The translations under genes and the position numbers were made by a program. Under the pieces are notes generated by a model that saw only the letters and a program-made list of their open reading frames with translations, did no database searches and had not been told where the DNA came from. Positions 1 to 7,100 of a DNA stretch of 14,586 bases are shown in pieces (position 1 is the stretch's first letter; every line of letters starts with the position of its first letter). This stretch comes from Anaerolineales bacterium UBA6128 (GTDB lineage: Bacteria; Chloroflexota; Anaerolineae; UBA1429). The stretch lies in NCBI GenBank assembly GCA_002423325.1, contig DIVQ01000034.1, positions 1 to 14,586 of the forward strand. Direction: 5' to 3'.

Positions 1-1201
1 CGCAGGCCTGAGCGCTTCCCAGGTATATGCCGGCATCCTCGGTACCACTGCGTCCCTGGAAATTGCGGTTGAAAGAACGCATCGAGACCGCGCCGCTGGC
101 GGGCGCCTGGCCCATGCCGATGCATGGACCGCAACCGGCCTCCAGGATGCGCGCGCCTGCCGCCACAAGGTCGGCCAGGGCGCCGCTGCGCGCGATCAAG
201 GTGAGCGCCTGCTTGCTGCCGGGACTGATGGTCAGCGAGACGCCCGGGGCGACGGTTCGCCCGCGCAGGATCGCTGCCACCGCCTCCAGATCCATCACCG
301 ACGAGTTGGTGCAACTGCCAATGCAGACCTGCTGCACAGGCGTCCCCGCCACCTCTCGCAAAGCGACCACCCTGTCGGGGCTGTGCGGGCATGCCACCAG
401 CGGCTCGAGCGCGGAGAGATCCAGGTCGATGATCTGGTCATACGTCGCGTCGGCGTCCGCTGCCACCTGTACCCAGGCCTGCTCGCGACCCTGCGCCGCG
501 AGAAAGGCACGCGTGCGCTCATCGCTGGGAAAGAGCGACGAGGTGGCGCCCAGCTCCGCCCCCATGTTGGTGATGGTGGCACGCTGCGGCACGTTGAGCG
601 CTCGTACGCCCTCACCGCCGTACTCGATCACCTTGCCGACACCACCCTTGACCGACATCCGCCGCAACAGCTCGAGAATGACATCCTTGGCCGAGACCCA
701 GGGACTGAGCGCCCCGCTCAGGCGCACCAGCACCACGCGCGGCATCGGCAGGTAAAAGGGCGCACCCGCCATGGCCACGGCCACGTCCAGGCCGCCCGCG
801 CCGATCGCCAGCATCCCCAGCCCGCCACCCGTAGGCGTATGGCTATCGGAGCCAAGCAGTGTCTTGCCCGGCACGCCAAAGCGCTCCAGATGCACCTGAT
901 GACAGATCCCGTTGCCCGGCCGCGAATAGTACAGCCCATACCTGGCCGCCACCGACTGCAAGTAGCGATGGTCATCGGCATTGCGATAGTCGCTCTGCAG
1001 CATGTTGTGGTCGACATAGCTGGCCGACAGCTCGGTGCGCACGCGCTCCAGCCCGAGAACCTCGAACTGCTGATAGGCCATGGTGCCGGTGGCATCCTGC
1101 GTCAACGTCTGGTCGATGCGCAGGCCGATCTCGCTGCCAAGCTGCATTTGCCCTTCGACAAGGTGCGCCGCGATGATCTTGTGCGTGAGAGACTGACCCA
1201 T
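1..1201 (-). CDS. Aconitate hydratase, Aquifex-type, N-terminal 400 residues (runs off the left edge)
   Basis: Aconitase converts citrate to isocitrate through cis-aconitate in the TCA cycle, in the cytoplasm, using a [4Fe-4S] cluster. Reading from the ATG at 1201 gives 400 open residues to the window edge. The start MGQSLTHKIIAAHLVEG is typical of the compact (about 640-residue) aconitases of Aquifex, Clostridia and Chloroflexota. Visible motifs are GSDSHTPTGGGLGM near residue 117 and the cluster ligands C297 (GSCTNSS), C357 and C360 (CGPCIGMG). The missing part is the C-terminal swivel domain, about 240 residues. A GGAGG ribosome site lies 7 bases before the ATG. A homoaconitase or 3-isopropylmalate dehydratase large subunit is less likely, because LeuC proteins usually start and space these motifs differently and the swivel domain would be a separate gene. 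The C-terminus outside the window would settle this. Confidence 0.9.
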   Translation of the reverse strand, partial: MGQSLTHKIIAAHLVEGQMQLGSEIGLRIDQTLTQDATGTMAYQQFEVLGLERVRTELSASYVDHNMLQSDYRNADDHRYLQSVAARYGLYYSRPGNGICHQVHLERFGVPGKTLLGSDSHTPTGGGLGMLAIGAGGLDVAVAMAGAPFYLPMPRVVLVRLSGALSPWVSAKDVILELLRRMSVKGGVGKVIEYGGEGVRALNVPQRATITNMGAELGATSSLFPSDERTRAFLAAQGREQAWVQVAADADATYDQIIDLDLSALEPLVACPHSPDRVVALREVAGTPVQQVCIGSCTNSSVMDLEAVAAILRGRTVAPGVSLTISPGSKQALTLIARSGALADLVAAGARILEAGCGPCIGMGQAPASGAVSMRSFNRNFQGRSGTEDAGIYLGSAQAC

Positions 1202-1227
1202 AGCTGTGCCTCCGCGATCGGCTCGTG

Positions 1228-1245
1228 CGCCGACCCTGGTCGGCG
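1228..1245. repeat. Perfect inverted repeat in the aconitase 5' leader
   Basis: Two 8-base arms, CGCCGACC and GGTCGGCG, are separated by two bases. The repeat begins roughly 8 bases past the predicted transcription start and ends 27 bases before the aconitase ATG. That position suits either an operator or a small RNA hairpin in the leader. No regulator is identified. Confidence 0.5.
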
Positions 1246-1259
1246 TCAGATAAGTCGAT

Positions 1260-1288
1260 ATTATGGCCCAGGGGCGCAGGAGTGCCAA
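1260..1288 (-). promoter_or_regulatory. Sigma70-like promoter of the aconitase gene
   Basis: On the minus strand there is a -35 TTGGCA (1283-1288), a 17-base spacer and a -10 CATAAT (1260-1265). Each box matches the consensus at five of six positions. The predicted transcript starts near 1253 and has a leader of about 50 bases. It lies just after the terminator of the upstream sigma/anti-sigma operon, so the aconitase is a separate transcription unit. Confidence 0.6.
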
Positions 1289-1335
1289 ATCGGGCGCTGA
1301 GAGGCGCCGGCGCCGGAACGTCCCGGCGCACGCGC

Positions 1336-1365
1336 AAGAAAAAGGGCGGAGCCAGGCTCCGCCCT
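1336..1365 (-). terminator. Rho-independent terminator of the sigma/anti-sigma operon
   Basis: On the minus strand the 11-base complementary arms AGGGCGGAGCC and GGCTCCGCCCT flank a single base (in practice a 9-bp stem with a 5-base loop). They are followed by TTTTTCTT. The hairpin begins 23 bases after the anti-sigma stop codon. This is the clearest intrinsic terminator in the window. Confidence 0.85.
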
Positions 1366-1388
1366 GCACAGGCAACGTGCCGCCATAC

Positions 1389-1994
1389 TCAGTGGGCGTT
1401 GCGGGCGCGCTGCCAGGCGCGATCGGTCACGTCCGTCAGGCGGTCGCACCACTCGGCCAGCCAGGCGGTCGCTTCACGGCTGAGGTTTCTGAGGCTGAGG
1501 CTGAAACCGACCCCCGCCATCGTCACAAACAGGCTCGTCCAGATCACCCAGAACAGCTCGTTGCGCGTGATCGACTCCATCGGCGATAGCCAGCCGCCCG
1601 CTTGGCCAGGCAGGGCCCGCAGCGTGCTTTCGAGCTCGTACAGCGTCATCGAAGACAGCAGGTTCGCGGGCATAGAGATCATTGCGATGAGCAACGCGAC
1701 GGCAAAGGCCACCACAGGCACCCAGGTCTCCCACGAGAACAGGCGCCACTCCTCTCGTGGCGGCTGTCCGAGGCTGTTGACCCGGCGCATGACCTCGGGC
1801 GCCAGGCCGACGGGCGGCGCCGCCACTGGCATCACGCGCAGCGCACCCTCGACCGCGCGCAGCCGTTCGGCTTCAGCCCGACAACTGGCGCACGTCCCCA
1901 GGTGCGCGCGCAGCGACGCGTACACCGGCAGCGCGGGCTCACCATCCGCGATGTACTGAACTATGGAGCGTCTCGCGCGGTCACACTCCAGCAT
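1389..1994 (-). CDS. Zinc-finger anti-sigma factor with two membrane segments
   Basis: This 201-residue protein probably holds the adjacent ECF sigma factor at the membrane until a signal arrives. Its N-terminus carries the ZAS zinc-binding signature: C4 followed by H31-x3-C35-x2-C38 (HLGTCASC). Two hydrophobic helices follow, at about residues 92-112 (VPVVAFAVALLIAMIS) and 146-168 (ELFWVIWTSLFVTMAGVG), with a short extracytoplasmic segment of about 35 residues between them. The start chosen is the ATG at 1994, which follows GAGGAGG with suitable spacing. It overlaps the end of the sigma gene by 14 bases, suggesting translational coupling; a GTG at 2000 is an alternative. The C-terminal tail after the second helix is cytoplasmic if the zinc domain is cytoplasmic. 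The sensed signal is unknown. Confidence 0.85.
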   Translation of the reverse strand: MLECDRARRSIVQYIADGEPALPVYASLRAHLGTCASCRAEAERLRAVEGALRVMPVAAPPVGLAPEVMRRVNSLGQPPREEWRLFSWETWVPVVAFAVALLIAMISMPANLLSSMTLYELESTLRALPGQAGGWLSPMESITRNELFWVIWTSLFVTMAGVGFSLSLRNLSREATAWLAEWCDRLTDVTDRAWQRARNAH

Positions 1995-2556
1995 CTTCAC
2001 CCTCCTCGGGTAAACGCAGGCCCTCGGCCAGCGCCTTGCGCGCACGGTTGAGGTGCGCTTTCACCGTCCCCAAAGGCAGAACCAACCCATCAGCGATCTC
2101 CTGGTACGACAGCTCTTGCTGGTAAAAGAGCGTGATGACCAGGCGATACTTTTCGGGCAGGCGCGCAACCGCCGCCCAGATCGCGCGGTTGCGCTCCTTG
2201 AGCGTCACCCGCTCCGGCACCGATGGCCCGCGCGCGGCAACATCGACCAGCGCGTCCTCTGCGTCCACAAGCACGAGGTCCTTGCGCAACCGCCGACGCC
2301 GGTTCAGGCAGGTGTTCACCGTGACGCGGTAGAGCCAACTCTGCACCTTGCTTTCGCCGCGAAACCCCGGCAGCGCGCGCCACGCCCGCAGGTACACCTC
2401 TTGCGTCATGTCCTGTGCCTCCTGCGGGTTGCGCAGGACGCCGTAGGCCACATTGTAGGTGTCAGCCTGCGTGGCGGCCACCAACTGTGCAAAGGCGACC
2501 GTGTCGCCCTGTTGGCAGCGCGACACCAGTTCCGCCAGTGGATCTTGGTCGCTCAC
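1981..2556 (-). CDS. ECF-type RNA polymerase sigma factor
   Basis: This 191-residue sigma-70-family protein has only regions 2 and 4, the layout of group 4 (extracytoplasmic function) sigma factors. Region 2 covers about residues 24-91, with the core-binding stretch QEAQDMTQEVYLRAWRAL and the -10 recognition stretch SWLYRVTVNTCLNRRRR. Region 4 covers about 124-176, with RLPEKYRLVITLFYQQ and the helix-turn-helix LSYQEIADGLVLPLGTVKAH that contacts the -35 element. The start is a GTG at 2556 with a GAGGG about 9 bases upstream. The anti-sigma gene overlaps its 3' end by 14 bases, and a membrane-protein gene lies 57 bases upstream. The exact ECF group cannot be assigned by eye. Confidence 0.93.
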   Translation of the reverse strand: MSDQDPLAELVSRCQQGDTVAFAQLVAATQADTYNVAYGVLRNPQEAQDMTQEVYLRAWRALPGFRGESKVQSWLYRVTVNTCLNRRRRLRKDLVLVDAEDALVDVAARGPSVPERVTLKERNRAIWAAVARLPEKYRLVITLFYQQELSYQEIADGLVLPLGTVKAHLNRARKALAEGLRLPEEGEDAGV

Positions 2557-2613
2557 GCTGCTCGCCCTCGCCGTGCGCCTCTCTGCGGGCTGGGCCAGCG
2601 ACGCGACGTCACC

Positions 2614-3051
2614 TCAGTCACCGACGCCACGCGGCTCGGTAGGCATGGCGTCCAGAGGCGCCGCCGGCGGCCCATCGACCTCGTCTGCCTGCTCGTCAGC
2701 GTCACGCCCGTTCGGCTCAGTGCCGCTGGTCACAAAGTAGATCAGCACCATTCCCAGGCCCACAAAGAGCGGCAGCAGCCCGCCCAGCAACCAGGCGCCC
2801 ACACCCAACGTCGCCAGACCCAACAGCAGTGCCAATCCGCTCATGGCGGTGATGACGCCGCCCCACAGCACGCCGCGGCTGCCGCGCTTGACGGCATTTT
2901 CAGCGCGGCTCATATCCTCCAGCGAAAAGCCCAACTGCGCCAACGCCACCCGCTCTTTGTAACGGATGTAGCGGTTGAGCGTGGCAAAGATCAGCACGAT
3001 CACCAGCAGCGCAAAGGGCAGGATGATGATGGGAAGCGTGCCAAAGTCCAT
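2614..3051 (-). CDS. Small membrane protein, DUF6249-like, first gene of the sigma operon
   Basis: This is a 145-residue protein starting at the ATG at 3051, with a weak GAGG 8 bases upstream. A first hydrophobic helix (IIILPFALLVIVLIFATL, about residues 7-26) is followed by a charged segment (RYKERVALAQLGFSLEDM). Two more hydrophobic helices cover about residues 60-108 (GGVITAMSGLALLLGLATLG and LGGLLPLFVGLGMVLIYFV), and the tail is acidic and proline-rich. The pattern of one anchor, a basic segment and a C-terminal helix pair resembles DUF6249 proteins, which I recall occurring beside ECF sigma and anti-sigma genes. The domain call is from memory. Its role is unknown; an accessory part of the sigma/anti-sigma signalling unit is a reasonable inference from the operon. 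Confidence 0.75.
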   Translation of the reverse strand: MDFGTLPIIILPFALLVIVLIFATLNRYIRYKERVALAQLGFSLEDMSRAENAVKRGSRGVLWGGVITAMSGLALLLGLATLGVGAWLLGGLLPLFVGLGMVLIYFVTSGTEPNGRDADEQADEVDGPPAAPLDAMPTEPRGVGD

Positions 3052-3123
3052 TCGACTCGCCTCGCTATACACGCGTTGCAGGCCAGGCCAAAGACCCAAT
3101 CTCGGTATCACTTTGTTGCATCC

Positions 3124-3152
3124 ATTCTTTTGACACTCCGGAACGATGTCAG
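3124..3152 (-). promoter_or_regulatory. Possible promoter of the DUF6249-sigma-anti-sigma operon
   Basis: Minus-strand -35 CTGACA (3147-3152), a 17-base spacer and a -10 AAGAAT (3124-3129) match the housekeeping consensus at five and four positions. The -10 box lies about 73 bases before the first ATG. The rest of 3052-3178 shows no gene and no T-tract terminator for the upstream mannosidase. An ECF-type autoregulated promoter was looked for and not clearly seen. Confidence 0.4.
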
Positions 3153-3178
3153 GTTGCGCCCGCGACGCGGCCGCCCTC

Positions 3179-5701
3179 TCAGGCCAGAGGCTCCTCCAGC
3201 AGGTTGAGCGCCTGCGGATCGCCACCGTCCAGCGGCAACGCCAACGTCCAGATCTCGAACGGCCTCAGCGGGTACGTCCAGGTCTTGTCCAGCGTCTCGG
3301 ACCTGATCACCAGAGCCGTCTGCTTGCCGTCGGTCTCGTGGCCACGCACCAGCAGCCGTTGCACGCCGCTGTCCTCCGCCAGCTTGACCGTGGAGAGCAC
3401 CACGTTGGATGGCTCGACGCTGAGCAGCGCCTGCTCTTTGCCAGAGCCGGGCTGAGCCGCGGCCGGCCGCACGATGAAAGGCTCCATCAGCGCATAGCCC
3501 TGGCGCTCGGGCCCTGCGCCGCGCCAGTCGCCCACGTGAGGCACCAGGCGATAGCACACCACCTGCGTGCCCTGGTCGGTATAGTGGTAGGTGACGCCCC
3601 TGAGCACCTTGCGCGGGTCGTGGAAGGCATAGATCGGGCTGCGCAGCACGCTGAGGCGCAGTTCATTGTGCAGCGCGTCATAGCCGTACTTGCTGTCCTG
3701 CAGCAGACAAAGGCCCGCCACACCCTTGTCCGTCTTGCCGCTCAAGTCCACCCACGCCTGGCAGGGCTCCTCCTCGCCATTGGCCGCGCGCGTCACCCAG
3801 CCATAAGGCGCTGACGCCGTGACCGTGGGGTCGCTGATCGCCAGCGGGAAGGCCAGCTTGAGCATCTTGTGCTGCTCGTGCCAGTCAACGGTCAGGCGAA
3901 CGTCGACCGCACGCCGGTAGGCGTACAGACTGATCTCCTGCACCAGCGTGGACTGCCCCCAGACCATGCGCACGCGCAGTGTCTTGACCACCGGGCCGTC
4001 GGCCACCAGCTCGGCCGGGCCGCAGGCCGTGAACTGGCCCACCACATCGCGGAACGCGTCGATGCCGTGGCTCCAGGTGTCGCTCGGGTCATCGATCACC
4101 AGCGGCACGGCCGCGGGACCAGCCAGGTGCTCGAACCACTCGATGTTGTCGCGCAGGCTGGTGATGTAACCGGTGGCCGGATCGAGCTGCACGCGATAGT
4201 AGGCGTTCTCGATGCGATCGGCGGTGACCACGCCTGCGGCCTGGGGCGGCAGATCGTCGCCCTCAAAGGTAAGCGTGAACGCGCGGGCACCCAGCGCGGG
4301 CATCACCACCTGCGCCGTGACGTGCGCCTGATAGTCATCGTCCTCGAACTCGACCTCAGTCAGTTGGCAGGGGATGTTGATGCCCCTGGCGTCGCGCAGC
4401 ACCGGCCGCCCCACTGACAGGCTGCCATGCTGGCCCTGCGCGCTGCGCAGCCCACCGGGGTCAGCCTGCACGTTGCGCTGGTTAGTCGGCGTCGGCACCA
4501 CTATCTCGATGGCATCGGTGCGCTGCCACGGCAGCGTATTCCACACCACGAACGGCTGCCCCTCAGCCTGCGGCACCGGCACGCTCGCCTGCAGCGCCTG
4601 CAGCGCGCCCTCCTGCACCTCGGCGGCAGTCGCCGACGCGGCCGCGAAATCGGCCCACACGGTGTCGTACGCCTTGCGGATCGAGGTCCCGGCCAGGATG
4701 TCGTGGAACTCATTGAACAGCACCTTTTGCCATGCGCCCTGCAACTGCGCCTGCTGGTCTTCGCCGCCGGCCAGCAACGCAGCCAGCGTGGCCAACCGCT
4801 CGGCGCGCAGCAGCGCATGCTCGCCGGAGCGGATCACGGCCTTCATCTGCGAGACCGCCGCGTAACAGCCGCGCGCATGGTGCTGCAGTTCGTCGTGCAC
4901 CACCGGCCAGTCGCGACCCAGTGCCAGCATCTCGTCATAGTAGCGCTCAGGCGAGGTAAAGACCGGCTGCACCGGCTCGGCGGTGCCCTGCCGCGCCACC
5001 AACAGCTCGATGTCGGAGCGGGTGGGGCCGCCGCCGTGGTTGCCCACGCCATAAAAGCACATCGTCACGGCGAGGTCCTCGGGCGTGTCGGCCGCGGCGG
5101 CCTCCATGCGCTGCACGATCTTGCCATCGCCCGGGCTGCCATAGTGCAGCGGCGGACGGCAGGTCAGCACGCGCGTGCCGTCGGGCGACTCCCACCAGAA
5201 GGGGCCGCGCGGCAGCGTCTTTTCGTGCGGGCCCGGCCTGAAAAAGACGTAATAGTCCAACCCGCTCAGCTTGAGGATCTGTGGCAGCGTGCCGGCGTGT
5301 CCGAACGAGTCGACGTTGTAGCCCACGCGGGCGCGCACGCCGAACGTGGCGTCAAAGTAGCGCTGGGCGTAGAGCGCGTGACGCGCGAACGATTCGCCGC
5401 TGGGGATGTTGCAATCTGGCTGAATCATCCAGCCGTTGACGATGGCCCAGCGGCCCTCGGCCACCGCTTGGCGGATCTGGGCGAACAGCGCCGGGTCATC
5501 CTGCTGCACCCACTGGTAGGTGATGGCCGCGCCGCTGGTGAACACATAGCCGGGATAGTCGCGGATCAGCATGATGGCCGTGCGGTAGGTGTTGCGCACC
5601 TCCTCGCGCCCCTCGTCCACGGTCCACAGCCAGACCGGGTCGATGTGGGCGTTGCCGATCATATAGACGGAGACGGGACGTTGCACCTGGGCGTCAGACA
5701 T
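3179..5701 (-). CDS. Alpha-mannosidase, glycoside hydrolase family 38
   Basis: This 840-residue retaining, zinc-dependent glycosidase removes alpha-linked mannose from oligosaccharides or glycan fragments. The catalytic domain covers about residues 10-270. It carries HIDPVWLW (zinc ligands H19 and D21), the nucleophile and zinc ligand D131 in YNVDSFGHAGTLPQIL, and YGVGNHGGGPT. The middle helical domain (about 270-360) holds FNEFHDILAGTS, whose H333 is the likely fourth zinc ligand. A long C-terminal beta-sandwich domain follows. There is no signal peptide, so the enzyme should be cytoplasmic and act on imported sugars. The start is the ATG at 5701, 7 bases after AGGAGGT, rather than an in-frame start 18 bases upstream. 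It has its own promoter and possible operator. All catalytic residues are intact, unlike the GH32 gene upstream. The exact substrate (alpha-1,2/1,3/1,6-mannoside or mannosylglycerate) cannot be told. Confidence 0.95.
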   Translation of the reverse strand: MSDAQVQRPVSVYMIGNAHIDPVWLWTVDEGREEVRNTYRTAIMLIRDYPGYVFTSGAAITYQWVQQDDPALFAQIRQAVAEGRWAIVNGWMIQPDCNIPSGESFARHALYAQRYFDATFGVRARVGYNVDSFGHAGTLPQILKLSGLDYYVFFRPGPHEKTLPRGPFWWESPDGTRVLTCRPPLHYGSPGDGKIVQRMEAAAADTPEDLAVTMCFYGVGNHGGGPTRSDIELLVARQGTAEPVQPVFTSPERYYDEMLALGRDWPVVHDELQHHARGCYAAVSQMKAVIRSGEHALLRAERLATLAALLAGGEDQQAQLQGAWQKVLFNEFHDILAGTSIRKAYDTVWADFAAASATAAEVQEGALQALQASVPVPQAEGQPFVVWNTLPWQRTDAIEIVVPTPTNQRNVQADPGGLRSAQGQHGSLSVGRPVLRDARGINIPCQLTEVEFEDDDYQAHVTAQVVMPALGARAFTLTFEGDDLPPQAAGVVTADRIENAYYRVQLDPATGYITSLRDNIEWFEHLAGPAAVPLVIDDPSDTWSHGIDAFRDVVGQFTACGPAELVADGPVVKTLRVRMVWGQSTLVQEISLYAYRRAVDVRLTVDWHEQHKMLKLAFPLAISDPTVTASAPYGWVTRAANGEEEPCQAWVDLSGKTDKGVAGLCLLQDSKYGYDALHNELRLSVLRSPIYAFHDPRKVLRGVTYHYTDQGTQVVCYRLVPHVGDWRGAGPERQGYALMEPFIVRPAAAQPGSGKEQALLSVEPSNVVLSTVKLAEDSGVQRLLVRGHETDGKQTALVIRSETLDKTWTYPLRPFEIWTLALPLDGGDPQALNLLEEPLA

Positions 5702-5741
5702 GAACGAGACCTCCTGCACGGGGCTCTATGGGACTGGGTGC

Positions 5742-5758
5742 GAGCAAACGCATTGCTC
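5742..5758. promoter_or_regulatory. Inverted repeat, candidate operator for the GH38 gene
   Basis: The arms GAGCAA (5742-5747) and TTGCTC (5753-5758) are separated by ACGCA. On the plus strand the palindrome is GAGCAAACGCATTGCTC. It lies 9 bases downstream of the -10 box, across or just after the predicted transcription start, a position where a repressor would block transcription. LacI-family sugar regulators often bind palindromes of about this size, but no regulator gene is present here. Confidence 0.45.
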
Positions 5759-5766
5759 TTGCACAG

Positions 5767-5795
5767 ATTCTAGCCCGAGTCGCGCGGTTGGGCAA
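5767..5795 (-). promoter_or_regulatory. Sigma70-like promoter of the GH38 gene
   Basis: Minus-strand -35 TTGCCC (5790-5795), a 17-base spacer and a -10 TAGAAT (5767-5772) match the consensus at four and five positions. It lies between the GH32 stop and the GH38 ATG, so the mannosidase can be transcribed independently of the genes upstream. Confidence 0.5.
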
Positions 5796-5810
5796 GGCGC
5801 AAGTCGTGGC

Positions 5811-7004
5811 TCACCATACGTTCGTCGCGTCCATCTCCCAGGCGCGCCAAACGCGCACCTGCGCCGCGCCGCCGCGCGCGAACAGCCGCACGCCCACGCT
5901 GTCCTGGCGCGTGGGATAGATACGCCGCATCACCACCTGGCGCTCGTTGGCGAACACTTCCACCACCGAACGGTCGATGAACACGCGCAGGCGCAGCGAC
6001 GTCAGTTCCTCCGGCGGGGCCATGCGCAGCGTCTTGTCGTCGCCCAGCCAGAGCACGCGCGGCAGGCTCATTGTCCCCGCCCACAGCGCGGCCTCCTGCT
6101 GGGCGCGCGGCCTGCCTTCAAAGATCCAGGCCCACATGATGCGCCGGCCGCGCTCGTCCACCAGGCTCTCGGGCGCGAAAAAGGCGCGGTCCACCCAGGT
6201 CATGCGCCCGTGCGTCTCGGGCGTAAAGCGGTCGTCGGCGTAGCGTCCGATATAGTACTGGCAGCCCAGGCTGTGGCTGATGAACAGCAGCATGTGCCGG
6301 TCGCCCAGCGGGAAAAAAGTCGGGGCACATGTCGTCCTCGTCGGCGCGCGTCCACTCGCGACGCGACTGGTAGAAGGGGGGCAGATACTCCCAGTGCTGC
6401 AGGTCGTCGGAGCGGAACAGGTACAGCGCGTCGCCCAGGTGCTCGACCAATCCGCGCTTGCGCCCGTACTCGATCTGCACGAGCAGGTTGCCGGTCAGCA
6501 GATAGTAGTGGCCGCCGTGCCACCAGATCGCGCTGGGGTCGGCCGCGCCCACTGGCGTGCCGTCGGGCAGCACCGCAGGCCCGACTCGGTCTGGCGGATG
6601 ATGGGCACGTCGGCCTTGGTCCACACCTCCAGGTCGTCGTCGGTGGTGGTGGCCGTGCAGATGCCGGCGTCGGGTCCCAGCCCCCAGTAGGTGATGGTGG
6701 CCACGCCATTGCGGTCGACAAACGCGCCACCGGAAAAGATGCCCGTATCCACTCCGCCCGGCTCCAGCGCCAGGGGATGCTGGCGCCAGTGCAGCAGGTC
6801 GCGGCTGGAGACGTGCGCCCAGCAGTGGCCCGCCTCGGTCTGCACGATGTACATCAGGTGGTAGCGCCCCTTCCAGTAGAGCGCGCCGTTGGGGTCGAGC
6901 GGCAGACAGATGCCCTCCGGCGCCACCAGGTGGTAGCGCGGCCGGTAGCGATCGCGCAGCAACACATCGCGCAGAGCACGCGTCTTGACGATGCGCTCGT
7001 CCAC
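5811..7004 (-). pseudogene. GH32-family glycosidase (beta-fructosidase-like), frameshifted and shortened
   Basis: Three consecutive frames join into one GH32-like protein. Frame one starts at the GTG at 7004, with AGGAGG 6 bases upstream, and carries LPLDPNGALYWKGRYH (nucleophile D37) and GIFSGGAF. A missing base near 6580-6582 moves reading to frame two, with GAADPSAIWW (D157, the RDP-motif aspartate) and DEDDMCPDFFP. An extra base in the six-A run at 6313-6318 moves it to frame three, with FISHSLGCQYYIGRY, SLPRVLWLGDDKTL and FIDRSVVEVFANE. The two shifts cancel, giving a restored protein of 397 residues, short for GH32. The region between EELTSLR and LRVFIDRS seems to lack much of the C-terminal beta-sandwich. 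The family cleaves fructosides, but this subfamily (MCPD rather than WECPD) may have another substrate. Homopolymer sequencing error could explain both shifts. Confidence 0.85.
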
Positions 7005-7077
7005 AGGCCTCCTCCTTGCCAGTACAGACTGGGCGCGCAGAGGGGCGCACCCCAACAATGACCCACGCATGCCTGTA

Positions 7078-7100
7078 GGGTCGGACCCCTGCGTCCGCCC
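7078..7100. repeat. GC-rich hairpin after the URO-D gene
   Basis: GGG-T-CGGAC, a six-base loop CCCTGC, and GTCCG-CCC form an 8-bp stem with one bulged T. It begins 17 bases after the URO-D stop codon, before GH32. It has no T tract, so it is a weak terminator candidate. It resembles GC-rich intergenic hairpins that I associate with repeated elements in Chloroflexota; this recollection is untested, and only one copy is seen here. The rest of 7005-7116 shows no convincing promoter. Confidence 0.4.

Noticed and set aside
27..1300. Plus-strand frames over the aconitase region
   Set aside because: The minus strand encodes 400 continuous residues of aconitase with all three cluster cysteines, so these frames are shadows.
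1995..2045. A longer N-terminus for the anti-sigma factor starting at 2045
   Set aside because: The extra 17 residues lie inside the sigma coding region and lack family character. The ATG at 1994 has a much better ribosome site and places C4 where zinc anti-sigma factors have it.
3052..3178. An intrinsic terminator after the mannosidase
   Set aside because: A GC-rich partly self-complementary stretch follows the stop codon, but there is no stable stem followed by a T run.
2053..3207. A 384-codon plus-strand frame over the sigma operon
   Set aside because: It is rich in Arg, Gln and His and antisense to three well-supported genes.
3052..3225. A longer N-terminus for the DUF6249-like protein
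   Set aside because: The extension would cross the predicted promoter and run into the mannosidase end; it is basic and non-conserved. The ATG at 3051 starts right before the first membrane helix.
4427..5773. A 448-codon plus-strand frame opposite the mannosidase
   Set aside because: The minus-strand GH38 protein has all its family motifs; the plus-strand product is low in sequence complexity and has no recognisable motif.
5700..7061. A 453-codon plus-strand frame opposite GH32
   Set aside because: Clear GH32 motifs lie on the minus strand in three successive frames. The plus frame is uninterrupted only because stop codons are rare in this GC-rich composition.
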